From positions 5,096,001 to 5,160,000 of the forward strand of contig NC_134138.1 of assembly GCF_033958435.1 (NCBI RefSeq): a stretch of 64,000 nt of DNA, read 5' to 3'. The notes under the pieces were generated by a model. That model searched no databases. It saw only the letters and a list, made by a program, of their open reading frames with translations, and was not told the origin of the DNA. This DNA comes from Carettochelys insculpta (lineage: Eukaryota; Chordata; Testudines; Carettochelyidae). Position numbers and translations under genes: made by a program. This document shows positions 53,929 through 64,000 of this stretch, piece by piece; the first letter of the stretch is position 1; each line of letters opens with the position of its first letter.

Positions 53929-55577
53929 AAGCCGGAGGTGACGCGTGGGCTGCTTTACTGCCCAGCCTGCTGCTCAGAGTGTGCCCTAGAGCACCGGTCT
54001 GAGTTTACGGGGATCAGCAGCTGCTGTCACAGTAACTGATTCCAAGCCAACTGTGGGGCGGAGGGAAGGGAATCCGTATGTCCACACTCAGTACCCCAAG
54101 AATCAGGGGCACCATGCGGGAAGAGTTTAGCTACACACCCCTGCCAAGCTCTGAATGCTCCATTCCATTTTCCCTCATTTGCACCCCCCTAAAATTAGAC
54201 TCAGCCACAGCTTTGCCCTCCAGTCTCCAAACATTTCCGAAGGAGCCCCCCTGCAGGCCCCAGGGAGATGGCTGTGCCTGTACGCAAATCGTCATCAATG
54301 CCAAATGCCTTCCCAACGTGGGCCAATGGGGTGGGGGTGTCCCAAGCACCCACAGAGTCCAAATAATGCTTCATTTGGTGTGCTGATGTTCTGGGAAGCA
54401 GCAAACCCCCCAGCCGTGCCCCTACGCAGCACTGCCTGATGCAGCCTTCCAGCAGGGAGTCAGAAATGACGGTGTTGAGTGGCTCCATTCAGCTCAATGG
54501 CCGGTGACTCTAAAACCTGGTGGTGGTCTAATGTTAACTAGCTTGCTGCAGACTGTTTAAACAGAGGTGCCCGTCTGTAGCACAGCCTGGCCTGGGATCT
54601 GTCCCCCTCCTCCCGGCTCCGGAGCTGTTTGCCGGAAAACCAGCTGCCCCAGCCGGTTGCTGACAGCTTTGCAAAGATCTTTGCAAAAGCTGCACAAACC
54701 TGAGCTGCTGCCCCTGTTCTCAAGCATTCTTCATCCAAAGGGCAAAACCCCTGGGCTCCCCGTTTAGCTGGTGGGCATTTGGACAATGTGAACAGGCAGG
54801 GCCCAGCTCTGCCTCCAGGCTAGAGGTGTGTGAGCCCAGTGGCTGTAGAGGGGGGTTGGTGGGGGTGGAAGTGGGGGGGTGGCTCTGGTTCCCAGCGAGG
54901 CAGTGTTAGAAGGCTTTTCCTTCACCCCGCCCCCCGCTCTCGTCACACAAGTGGAAATCAGGAGATCAGAAGCCCGAAGCAAGTTAGTTCCAAGCAAGGG
55001 CACCCCCAGCTCTGCAACCCGGCCAAATCTGCTCCCCAGGGTTCCTCTGCCAGCCTGACACCCCAGAGCTTTCACGCTGTCTCGCTTCCCAGCTCAGACG
55101 CTGCAGAACACCGCACTGGCCCCATGCCCTGACACTCCCTCTGATTAGGCCTCACTAGACCTGCAGTGTGTGCCCTTAGCCACATCCCTTATAGTCACCC
55201 TCCACTTGGGTGGGTCCTGAGACAGGAGGCTTCATCCCACCTCCTTTGTATCCCATGGGGGAGGGGTCATGGGAGAGGGTGCGTTCTGGCCACAGCCAGG
55301 ATTTTCTTTAGCTTTTACTGCTGCTTTTGCTGCCCCTGCCCCTCCCCGCAGCCCTCTTGCCCGTCCTAAATGGGCCTAACTTGACTTCAGTTTGAGAGAG
55401 GGAGCCAGGCAGCCTTCCAGAGTATGCTCATGTATTACACTCCCACCATGGCCCGTACCACGGCCCGTAACCCTGTAACTGCTCTTATCTGTTCCCATTA
55501 GACCAGCAAACCCAGCCAGCCAGGCAGACACAACAGGCAGCGTTCCTGTCCTTTGTTCACATGTAACTCTTCTGCCA
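53929..55577. repeat. Duplicated block B2, directly upstream of block A2
   Basis: This is the partner of 11791-13422. Its left border abuts a truncated CR1 fragment (53740-53928) and its right border runs into block A2 without a break. B2 plus A2 is therefore one continuous duplicated unit of more than 10 kb. In the left part of the window, B and A copies are separated and in a different order. Confidence 0.85.
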
Positions 55578-56210
55578 GAAGGAGTCGGCAGCAAGCAGGG
55601 CCGGGTTCAACATCTAGGGGCTCCTTTTCACCCATCTCACACAGAAGTGGCTCCAGCCCACACCCAGTAGCCTGGGAAATGTGCACCCCCGGGCGCCTCG
55701 GAGAGGCGATGCTTCCCCACTCGCACGCACAGAGTCTGAGTGTAGAAAAGAAACTTTTAATGAAAGAGGCAGAGAAAGCACATGGCAATAGCTTGGGAAA
55801 ATCCCACACCCAGAGTTCATAACCAACCCTCAAGTAACTGTCCCAGCTCAGATGGATTGAGCACTGTCCTTTGCCTCTCAGGCTCACCAGTCCAGTACTG
55901 TAAGGATCCAATCCACACACCCAAACTTTCTCTGCGCCCCACGTCAAATGCCCCACTTAAGCTCTGTCCAGTCTGTGCAGGTCCTGACACATCACCCCGA
56001 TGCACCCCTCATTGAGCCTGAGGCAAGGCCAGACAACCTCTCATTGGTCCAGTGTCCTGCTTGCCCCCCCACTGGCCGTTTGTCCCCTGTATTGTGGCTG
56101 GAGGCAAAACCAGCTCTCCATGGCTTGAGCCGCCAGTTCTTCTGCTCAGCTCGTAGCAGTTTCAGCTTTGGGCCTAACTACAGCACCTACCAAGAAGGAG
56201 TCTCACAAAG

Positions 56211-56815
56211 GCTACGTCTACGCTAGCCCCTTCTTTCCAAAAGGGGCATGGTAATAAGCAAGGTCAGAACATGCTCATGAGGCACTACCATGAATATGAG
56301 GCACCTAATTAGCATAACGGCAGCCACAGCAGGCTGCCTATGCAGTGCAGATGGGGGCCTTCGCAAAGCCCCTTATTCCTATTTGGTTTTAGGGGCTTTC
56401 GAAGACTAGGGGGCTGTGGCCGCACTTGGCCAGAATTTCGAAATGGCCGTGCTAATGGCCAAATCGAAGAATACTAATGAGGTGCTGAAATGAATATTCA
56501 ACACCTCATTAGCATACTGCCGCCCGCGGCATTTCAAAGGTGCCCCATTTTGCTTGCGTGTGGGTTGGCTACATGGGGGTCCTTTTCCAAAGGATCCTGC
56601 ACACTTCAAAATCCCCTTGTTCCTATCCACTGATAAGGAGATTTTCCAGTTTGCAAGGGCCTTTCACAAAGGATCCCCATGGAACCAAGCCACAAAGTGC
56701 CCTGTCCAACAGCATGCTAATGAGGCACTGAATATTCATTTCAGCACCTCATTAGTATTCTTCCAGTCAGTTATTAGCAAAGCCATTCCAAAGTACAGCT
56801 ACACTCCAGGGTTTG
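56211..56815. mobile_element. Foldback DNA transposon remnants (duplicate of 686-1290)
   Basis: Same structure and order as the left copy, with few differences. Confidence 0.5.
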
Positions 56816-57052
56816 AAAATCCTGTCTACAAATTCCATGCCTTCTACAGCACCCCTTTTAAATTGCTAATTTTACCCCCAGGGCAACAATCCACTGCATG
56901 CTTACAAGAAAAAACCAGCAACAAAGGGTCCTGTGGCACCTTATAGACTAACAGAAAAGTTTCAAGCACAGAAAGCTCATAATTTAATCTTTTCTGTTAG
57001 TCTATAAGATGCCACAGCACCCTTCCTTGCTGTTACAGATCCAGACTAAAGC

Positions 57053-57706
57053 CGTGTCTACACGTGCACGCTACTTCGAAGTAGCGCCACTAACTTCGAA
57101 ATAGCGCCCGTCACGGCTACACATGTTGGGCGCTATTTCGATGTTAACATCGACGTTAGGCGGCGAGACGTCGAAGCCGCTAACCCCATGAGGGGATAGG
57201 AATAGCGCCCTACTTCGACGTTCAACGTCGAAGTAGGGACCGTGTAGTCGTTGCGCATCCCGCAACATCGAAATTGCGGGGTCTGCCATGGCGGCCATCA
57301 GCTGAGGGGTTGAGAGATGCTCTCTCTCCAGCCCCTGCGGGGCTCTATGGTCACCGTGTGCAGCAGCCCTTAGCCCAGGGCTTCTGGCTGCTGCTGCTGC
57401 AGCTGGGGATCCATGCTGCATGCACAGGGTCTGCAACCAGTTGTCGGCTCTGTGGATCTTGTGTTGTTTAGTGTAAGTGTGTCTGGGAGGGGCCCTTTAA
57501 GGGAGCGGCTTGCTGTTGAGTCCGCCCTGTGACCCTGTCTATAGCTGTTCCTGGCACCCTTATTTCAATGTGTGCTACTGTGGCATATGGACCTTCCCTT
57601 GCAGCACCTATTTCCATGTGGTGCTGCGCAACGTCGATGTTGAACGCCGACATTGCCAGCCCTAGAAGACGTGTTTCAAATGTAGCGTTCACGTGTAGAT
57701 GTAGCC
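57053..57706 (-). mobile_element. TACACG-family DNA transposon (duplicate of 1528-2180)
   Basis: It has the same termini and interior as the left copy. The 121-codon minus-strand frame (57071-57436) is also intact. Confidence 0.65.
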
Positions 57707-58009
57707 TAACTCAGCTACTCCTCCCATAATAAAAACCCAAAAGCTTGTTCTATCTTTTCCCTTCTTCATAAAAAAAAAGTTACTGAAAGCTTACTACATC
57801 AAACACACAACCCTTCACCAACAACAGCCCAAAAACACCCCCAACCCACTTTCCAAAAAAAAAAATCCAACAACCACACCCACCACACACTTGCATTTTG
57901 GAAAACCTTAACTTGCCTGATGAAAGAATCCCTGTGCAACCCATACCTTCCCAAGTCACGGTGACTACCCTCTATTGCACAAACACTTCAAGCATGGGTG
58001 AGAACCCAC

Positions 58010-58129
58010 ATTTTTTAGACTGGGTGATATGGTATGAAGAAGGGCATCTGCCCCACGAAAGCTCACCTAATAAAGTATTTTGCTGATTTTTAAAGTGCTA
58101 CTTGACTACTTTTTGTTTTGGGTGATAGC
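58010..58129 (+). mobile_element. Penelope-like 3' tail (duplicate of 2480-2600)
   Basis: Same text; here the sequence after the stem-loop reads CCCCACGAAAGCTC, nearer to the GAAA form of the intact tails. Confidence 0.55.
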
Positions 58130-58608
58130 ATAACTTGTGACTTTACAAGAACATGCTCATGACAAGAGATGAAACCTCACAGCTTCACCTGCTCCTATCA
58201 GACTTTGTTGAGAGGGTATTACATATGCATCTATTTAGATTTTCATGCAAATGACATCTGAAACACACAGGGCCTAAAGCCTTTCCCAGTCCTGAGCTCC
58301 TGCTGGCACATTCCTTACACACACATATCAACAAGTCAAGCCCCAAACTCTGTCCCAGGCTGAGGAAGACGCCTATATGCTAAAACGTCTGTTGCCAAGC
58401 CACATACGGTAGACCCCCGAGATACACACCCTCAAAGTGTGTGAATCTTTGGTTGCCATGACCTGGAGTGTTAAGGAATTGATAGCTGCCTCCAGGCTGC
58501 CTCCCCACAAAAACAGCAGGCCAATGGTGTACTCCAGTTAACAGGAATATACCATTGTCCTGCTTCTCTGAGTTACAGCGAACTAGATCAAAACAAAAAG
58601 CGGCCAAG

Positions 58609-59025
58609 GGCTACGTCTGTACGTGCCTCAAGCTTCCAAATGGCTGTTTTGAAGTTCACTAACGAAGCGCGGAAATGCCTATTCAGCGCTTCATTAGTAT
58701 GCGCGTAGGAGCGGCGCTTTGAAATTCACGCTTGCTGCTGTCGCCGCGCGGCGAGTCTAGATGGGGCTTGTTTGGAAAGGACCCCGCCTACTTCCAAGTC
58801 CCCTTATTCCTATGAGCTGATGGGAATAAGGGGACTTGGAAGTAGGCGGGGTCCTTTTGAAACGAGTCCCGTCTGGACTCGCCGTGCGGCGGCGACGAGC
58901 GTCAATTTCGAAGCGCCGCTGCCGCCCGCATGCTAATGAAGCGCTGAATAGGCATTTCCGCGCTTCCTTAGTGAACTTCAAAACGGCCATTTGCGTGGCA
59001 ATTTCGAAGCTTGCGGCACGTGCTT
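58609..59025. mobile_element. Long foldback element (duplicate of 3105-3495)
   Basis: Arms of about 160 bases meet near 58820. Differences from the left copy are scattered over both arms. Confidence 0.7.
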
Positions 59026-59211
59026 TAAAGACTACTGAAATAGTTTATTAGGTGAGTTTTTGTATGGCAGAACCCTTTTTTCAGACCATAGCCAGGCCAG
59101 AAGGGACTCAGTATTTAAAACACAGAGAACCAAAAACAGCAGGCAAAGAGAACAAATCAGAAAAAGATAATCCAGAAAAGCAAATCAGAGAGAGGAAAAC
59201 TGGAAAAAGGC

Positions 59212-60005
59212 ACCTGAGATAAATAGGATGAAATTCCATGAGGACAAATGCAAAGTACTGCACTTAGGGAGTAACAGTTTGTTTCACGCTTACAAAATGG
59301 GAGATGCCTACGAAGGAGCACGGCAGAAAGGATCTGGGAGTCAGAGTGGGCCACAAGCTGACTATAAGTCAACAGTGTGATAAGAAAACCCTGGCACGTC
59401 ATTCTGGGGTGCGTTCATTGGAGCACGCAAGATCCGAGAAGTCATTCTTCTGCTCTACTCTGTGAAGCTTAGGTCTCAGCTGGACTATTGTTTCCAGTTC
59501 TGAGCCTCACATTTCAGGGAAGATGTGGACACATTGGAGAAGGTCCAGAGAAGAGCAAGGCAAATGGAGAAAGTGCAAGAGAACATGGCCTGTGAGGGAC
59601 GATTGAAAGAACTGGGGTTGTTTAAGTTAGAAAAGAGAAGATTTGGGCAGGGGGGGGACAATTGGAACTTTCAAGTACCTGAAAGGTTGTTACCAGGAGA
59701 TACGTTATTCTCCTTTACCTCTGAGGATAGAACAAGAGGCAATAGGCTTAAACTGCAGCAAGGGAGGTGTAGGCTGGACCTGAGGAAAAACCTCCCAACC
59801 CTCAGTGGTATCCTTGGGGGAACCTGTCATACACATCATCAAACACTAGAATTAATTGCCTGGGGAGGCTGTGGAATCTCCACCACTGGAGGTTTTTCAG
59901 GGCAGACAAACCCTGGCCTGGGAGAGTCATAAATGCAGAGGACTGGACTTGTTGACCTCTCATACTCTCTCGAGGTCCCTTTCACTGCCATGATTCTGTG
60001 GGCTT
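59212..60005 (+). mobile_element. Old CR1 fragment (duplicate of 3680-4445) with extra 34-base segment
   Basis: It follows the left copy except at about 59807-59840, where TGGTATCCTTGGGGGAACCT and following bases replace GTTGGG. The inserted text matches sequence about 440 bases downstream (60249 onward). Confidence 0.65.
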
Positions 60006-63000
60006 CTGTTGGGCCGTTCCCCGAGCCGCATAGGGTGGGTATAATGTGGGCTTACGCACCAGAGGGAGGTGTGCTCTTGGGACGCTGGGCAACGCCTCAG
60101 CTGCAGCCTTCCTGTGCAGCCCTTATCACAGAAGTCTGTAAATAACGTGGTAGGTGCGTCCTCCACCTCCATGAGAAGCCTTGATAGGCTGGTGTCTGGT
60201 TGCAGCAGGACTGTGTTGAGGGAGCCCTGGCTGGTAGGTCAGGGGCTCAGTGGTATCCTGGGGGAACCTGTCATACCAATGTCTAGTGCAATGACAGCCT
60301 GGTGGAGAGGTCAGTGCAGGCAGGGTGGCCGTAGGGGTGTCTTCCGGCTGTGAATCTGTGACTCCCCTATGTCAGGTACATCCTCCCTAGGTCCTGGGGA
60401 ACACTGGCCTGCCTGCATCACCTTCCCTGCGTATAACATTTGCAGCTGGCTCACGAGTCCTGGTGTTCCCGGTCCAGGGCTCCAGCCAGGCACCTGCTGT
60501 GACAACAAGGGAGTTTGGCTGGCTTCTCCCAGCTTCCTCTGCAGCCCCTGAGATCTGCCCCAGCTGGACACAGGGCTCCTGGGGAGCACGGCTGCCTGGC
60601 TGGTAGGCCTCGTCCACACGCTCAGGGTCTAACTCGGGAGGCTGAGTGTCCCCAAACAGCCAGGCAAGTCCCCGCTGGGGACCAAGGTCCCTTGGTGAGA
60701 GGGAGGCACTTTCGAGCCACCTGGAGCTTGTCTTCAGGTCTGGGCAAGGTGCTCGGAGAGTCCCGGGTTGAGTCTGCTCCCGTTTGCTTGCTCTGGAGTG
60801 ACACAGCTACAACCTTCACCCCCGTGCAGGCAGATGAACCCCTCCCTCTGACACAGTGAGCACCTCTCTGGGAAGCGGATTAACTACGCTGGCGGGAGAC
60901 CGTCTCCCTGTTTGCACAGAGCAGCCACATCTGTGCGGACGCAGTGCCTGAAGCGTAGCCGGGCCCGTGGCTAACGACCCGGTGGAACAGATCGTTGAGC
61001 CCAAGGAGTTGATGTGCGTTCCAAGGGAAGCGACCCGTGGACAGCTCTGCAGTCCTGGGGGGAAGGCAAAGCCAGAGGAGGCCTGTTCTCTGCCCTGGAC
61101 AAGGCCACCTATTAACCCTCCAGCTAAGAGTTACTAGGCCCCCTCAAGAGATAACCCCCAGCACTACTGAGAACAAGACACTGCCCCAGCCCATGTGAGA
61201 GCCAAGGGCTGGACTCGCTCAGTCTTTGATAGGCCCACGAGCCTGCGCACAGCCTTGGGTCATGGCACTGGAGGGGCTGGGCACACACGGGCCCACCTGA
61301 GCCGGAGGGGCCAGGCCAGACAGGTGACTGCTGCCAGCCCCTCTGCCCCAGGCACCGCTGGTCGCCTTGCCTACTATTCTGCATGGCTGAGCCAGCGCAA
61401 AGCCCGGCCCAGGGCAGTGCACGGCGCCGGCAGTGTAATCCTGCACTGCACAGGCTGCACCCCAGCCCCCTCACTCCTGGGACTCCTGCCTCCCTCCCGA
61501 CTGTTGATTGCAGCGATTCCCATCTGCATGTCAGTGACGGAGCTTTGCACAGTTTGCACCTCAGGCTCCTGCCCCCAGCCCCTCGGGCAGAACCCGGTGC
61601 TGGCTGCCTCTCTTTGGGCTGCCCTCCCCTATGGCCACCCACCCCTGCCGACAGGAGGCAGAGCCAGAACCAAACCCCGCTGGCAGCGGCTCGTGCTCCC
61701 AGGCTGCTCTGCAGTGCATCCTCCTGCCCTGGGGCTGGGGCTGGGACGCGACACCAGCGCACCTTCAGGACACTTCCTGCATCCCAGCTCCCGCTCAGCC
61801 CAGCCGCTCTCTCACGTCCAGCCAGAGATGCCTGACCTGGCCACGCACACTTCCTCTCTTCACCTGGGGGGGCGAAAGGACTGTGTCGGGGGGATGGGGC
61901 TAAGCGCCATACTGCCTGACAGGGCCAGCCATGCTGGGAGGGGCCCATCACCCTGGCATCTGGGCTGCCAGAGGCAGCGCTGGTAATACTGCCCCTGCTC
62001 ATTCCGCACCTGTGCACAGGAGATGGGCCCGTCACCTGCAGCGGCACAAGGTGCCTGCCTGGCTGGGCTGGCTGACAGCTCACCGCAGATTGGCCCGTGT
62101 GCGTCGCCGGGGCGGGAGATGTACATCCCCCGAGGGAGTCCTGGGCATGCTCTGCCCCGGCGCTGCCTCCCCGGGAAATGAGATCCTTCCTCCTGCTCTG
62201 CAAGGCGGCCCCAAGCAGCGGGACAGCCTGTGGGAGCCCTGGGCTCCATGGCAGGTCGGGGTTACCTGCTCCCCAAAAACCGACCCAAGACCCGGGGCCT
62301 GGAGTGTGCCCCCCCCGTGCTCCCCCCGCTACTACTAAGAGCAACGGGAGCCCACAGCCTCCTCCAAACACAAGGTTCTCTGCCTGCCCAGCTCGCCCTG
62401 CCGGTGCCACCTGCCTGGCTGCCCTTTGCCCACTGTCATCAGCCGCTGTTAGGAAACGAGCTGACATCTGCACTCTCCCTTGGGACCGAAAGGAGGCTCA
62501 TAAACCTGGCTGGGAGCTGACTCTTGGTCTGGTGCACTCGCTGCTCTTCCAGCGTGGCACTGGAGGTGGCTGCCCTGCCCTGCCCTGCCCTGCCCTCCGA
62601 GCTGATCTCAGGCACCCAGACTCAGAAGAAGCAGGACTCGGCTACACAGAGACTGGGAAAGGAGAGGGGATGGGGTCTGCTCACGGTGGAACTGGGAGAT
62701 GGTCCAGACGGAATGAGCCTCTGCAGCAGGGCGTCCACCCCAGCCTCCAGTAGCCAGGAGGGTACAGTTACGTGGGGCCTCATCGGCACTGCCTGGATAG
62801 GCACTACGGGGCAGGCTGGAATTCCCCCCTGGTTACTCCAGACCAGGGCTGCAGGCTCTGGAGTGAGCACCTCTGGTTTCCAGGGAATTTTGGCCAATTT
62901 CTTACCCAGGACAGCGATCTCAGAACATGGCCCCCACAAATCACCTGGCTGGGCTTAGCCCAGCAGGGGCAGCAAAGCCCTGAGACTGGGGCATGTGGGA

Positions 63001-64000
63001 GTCAAACTGAGATCCGGCTATGAACATGGAGCTAACCACAGCCGCAGCTCCAGCCTGACCTACAGTGCTAGTGCTGCAAGTGGACAACAGGGCTAATGCT
63101 CCAAGTGGACAGCTGCAACAGGCCAGGCCCTGCAAGGTCCATGATACACACTGGCTGGAACATGGAATGCGCACGCCTGTCGCGGAGCCCGTGAAATACC
63201 CCCACCGTGCCTCAGGGCCCCGCTACGTTACTCCCCCAGCCCACGACTTTTCACCCCAAGGGCCCATTGCGTCACTCCTGAACTCCAGCTCGGCCACCAA
63301 GCCCGAACCGTGCTAGCCCGACAGCCCACCGAGTCCCTGCAGGAGTGACCCAGAGCCACCGCTAGTGGCATAACGGCCGGGAGGTTCTGGGCACGGCTGG
63401 AGAAATCACTCCAGGGCACCTTTGCTTAAAGTGCAGGCCCCTCACAGCCCCAGGCCGGGATCTCCTTCTCGCCAGTTTGCCCCACTCCCCAGCGCGCTCC
63501 TTGAGGCGTGTGTCTCTGTCTGGGCCACCTGCAGTACTGTCAGTTGGCTACCATACAGCCCTGGTGCCCTGATCCTGTTTGCTGCCCTGCATGCTGCAGT
63601 GACGTGGATGGCCGCCCCACGGCGCTAGGCGGAGAACCAGAGGGTTAGAGATAGGCCATGCTGTCATCTGGCTGAACTTTTGTGTGGGGTCTGGAAGCTA
63701 TTTGAATTCCCAGGGTGGCTATTGGCCCCAAATGTTGTTCCTCGGGCGGGGAGGGGGTATGTGAGGTGTCGAATGAAAGCTGCTGATGCCCTGAAGCTAT
63801 ATGTGCTACTTGTGTGTCTGTAGCATGGACGTAGGCAGAGTTATAGACGTTTAGCTCTGCAGCTGTGTGAGAAATGCTTCAGTGCTGAGGTTCACAGAGG
63901 GAGGTGGGGCTCCACCCCAGCCAGGAGAATAGACTGAGCAGAGGCCCAGATGGCCAACGCTCACTTTGTGACGGTGGGTTTCCTGCTGGGCCTGCAACGA
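60006..64000. other. GC-rich sequence without recognised genes (duplicate of 4446-8432)
   Basis: It contains the long minus-strand open frame 61124-62473, whose counterpart in the left copy is shorter because of small indels and stops. That pattern argues against a conserved protein. Confidence 0.45.

Larger units (their letters stand above)
55527..64000. repeat. Right copy of large segmental duplication (block A2)
   Basis: This is the partner of 1-8432 in the same orientation, and it runs off the right window edge. It follows block B2 (53929-55577) directly. It differs from the left copy by scattered substitutions and small indels. One notable difference is a 34-base segment near 59807-59840 that replaces 6 bases of the left copy. 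The two copies could be a true tandem duplication around SLC39A4 or two haplotypes placed in series by the assembler; sequence alone cannot decide. Confidence 0.9.

Noticed and set aside
61124..62473. 449-codon open frame on the minus strand (344 codons in the other copy, 5686-6720)
   Set aside because: No domain, signal or splice structure was seen. The sequence is GC-rich and stop-poor on several frames, and small indels change the frame between the two copies without any sign of protein conservation.

Overview
The window looks like nuclear DNA of a non-avian sauropsid, most likely a turtle. The evidence is several chicken-repeat-1 (CR1) LINE copies with their octamer 3' ends, a Tx1-clade LINE, Penelope-like elements with a GIY-YIG domain, many palindromic DNA-transposon remnants, and one spliced vertebrate gene, SLC39A4 (zinc importer ZIP4). 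Nothing prokaryotic is present. The species call is inference. Most of the window is GC-rich and rich in repeats, and long open frames there are mostly chance products of that composition. The host gene lies on the minus strand. Four SLC39A4 exons can be read with intact splice sites and consistent phases: exon 1 (39825-40034, signal peptide and start), exon 2 (35484-35768), exon 3 (30500-30704) and exon 4 (29062-29303). Together they encode about 314 residues, the extracellular N-terminal half of ZIP4. No exon for the PAL-motif segment, the transmembrane helices or the metal site was found down to position 1. The introns hold a CR1 copy, two minisatellites and a CA/CT microsatellite that touches the exon 2 splice donor. 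Layout from left to right: 1-8432 is the left copy of a segmental duplication whose right copy is 55527-64000 (offset about 55.53-55.57 kb). 8745-9258 is an LTR-like repeat with an inverted partner at 50205-50700. 9650-11760 is a broken Penelope-like element holding two later insertions. 11791-13422 is duplicated at 53929-55577. 14230-16330 is a cluster of palindromic DNA-transposon copies. About 16700-24446 is a nearly complete Tx1-like LINE with a frame-disrupted ORF1, an intact 1306-residue ORF2 and two perfect terminal hairpins. 24447-25116 holds two older repeats. 25730-28420 is a long CR1 copy. 29062-40034 is SLC39A4. 40035-53928 is GC-rich flank with minisatellites, CR1 pieces and a solo LTR. 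53929-64000 is the right duplication block. The mobile elements are independent of one another. The Tx1 ORFs form one retrotransposition unit: ORF1 is a nucleic-acid-binding Gag-like protein, and ORF2 is an endonuclease plus reverse transcriptase. Penelope, CR1 and the LTRs are non-functional remnants, and the small palindromic elements would need a transposase supplied from elsewhere. All CR1 copies and the Tx1 element lie on the plus strand, antisense to SLC39A4.
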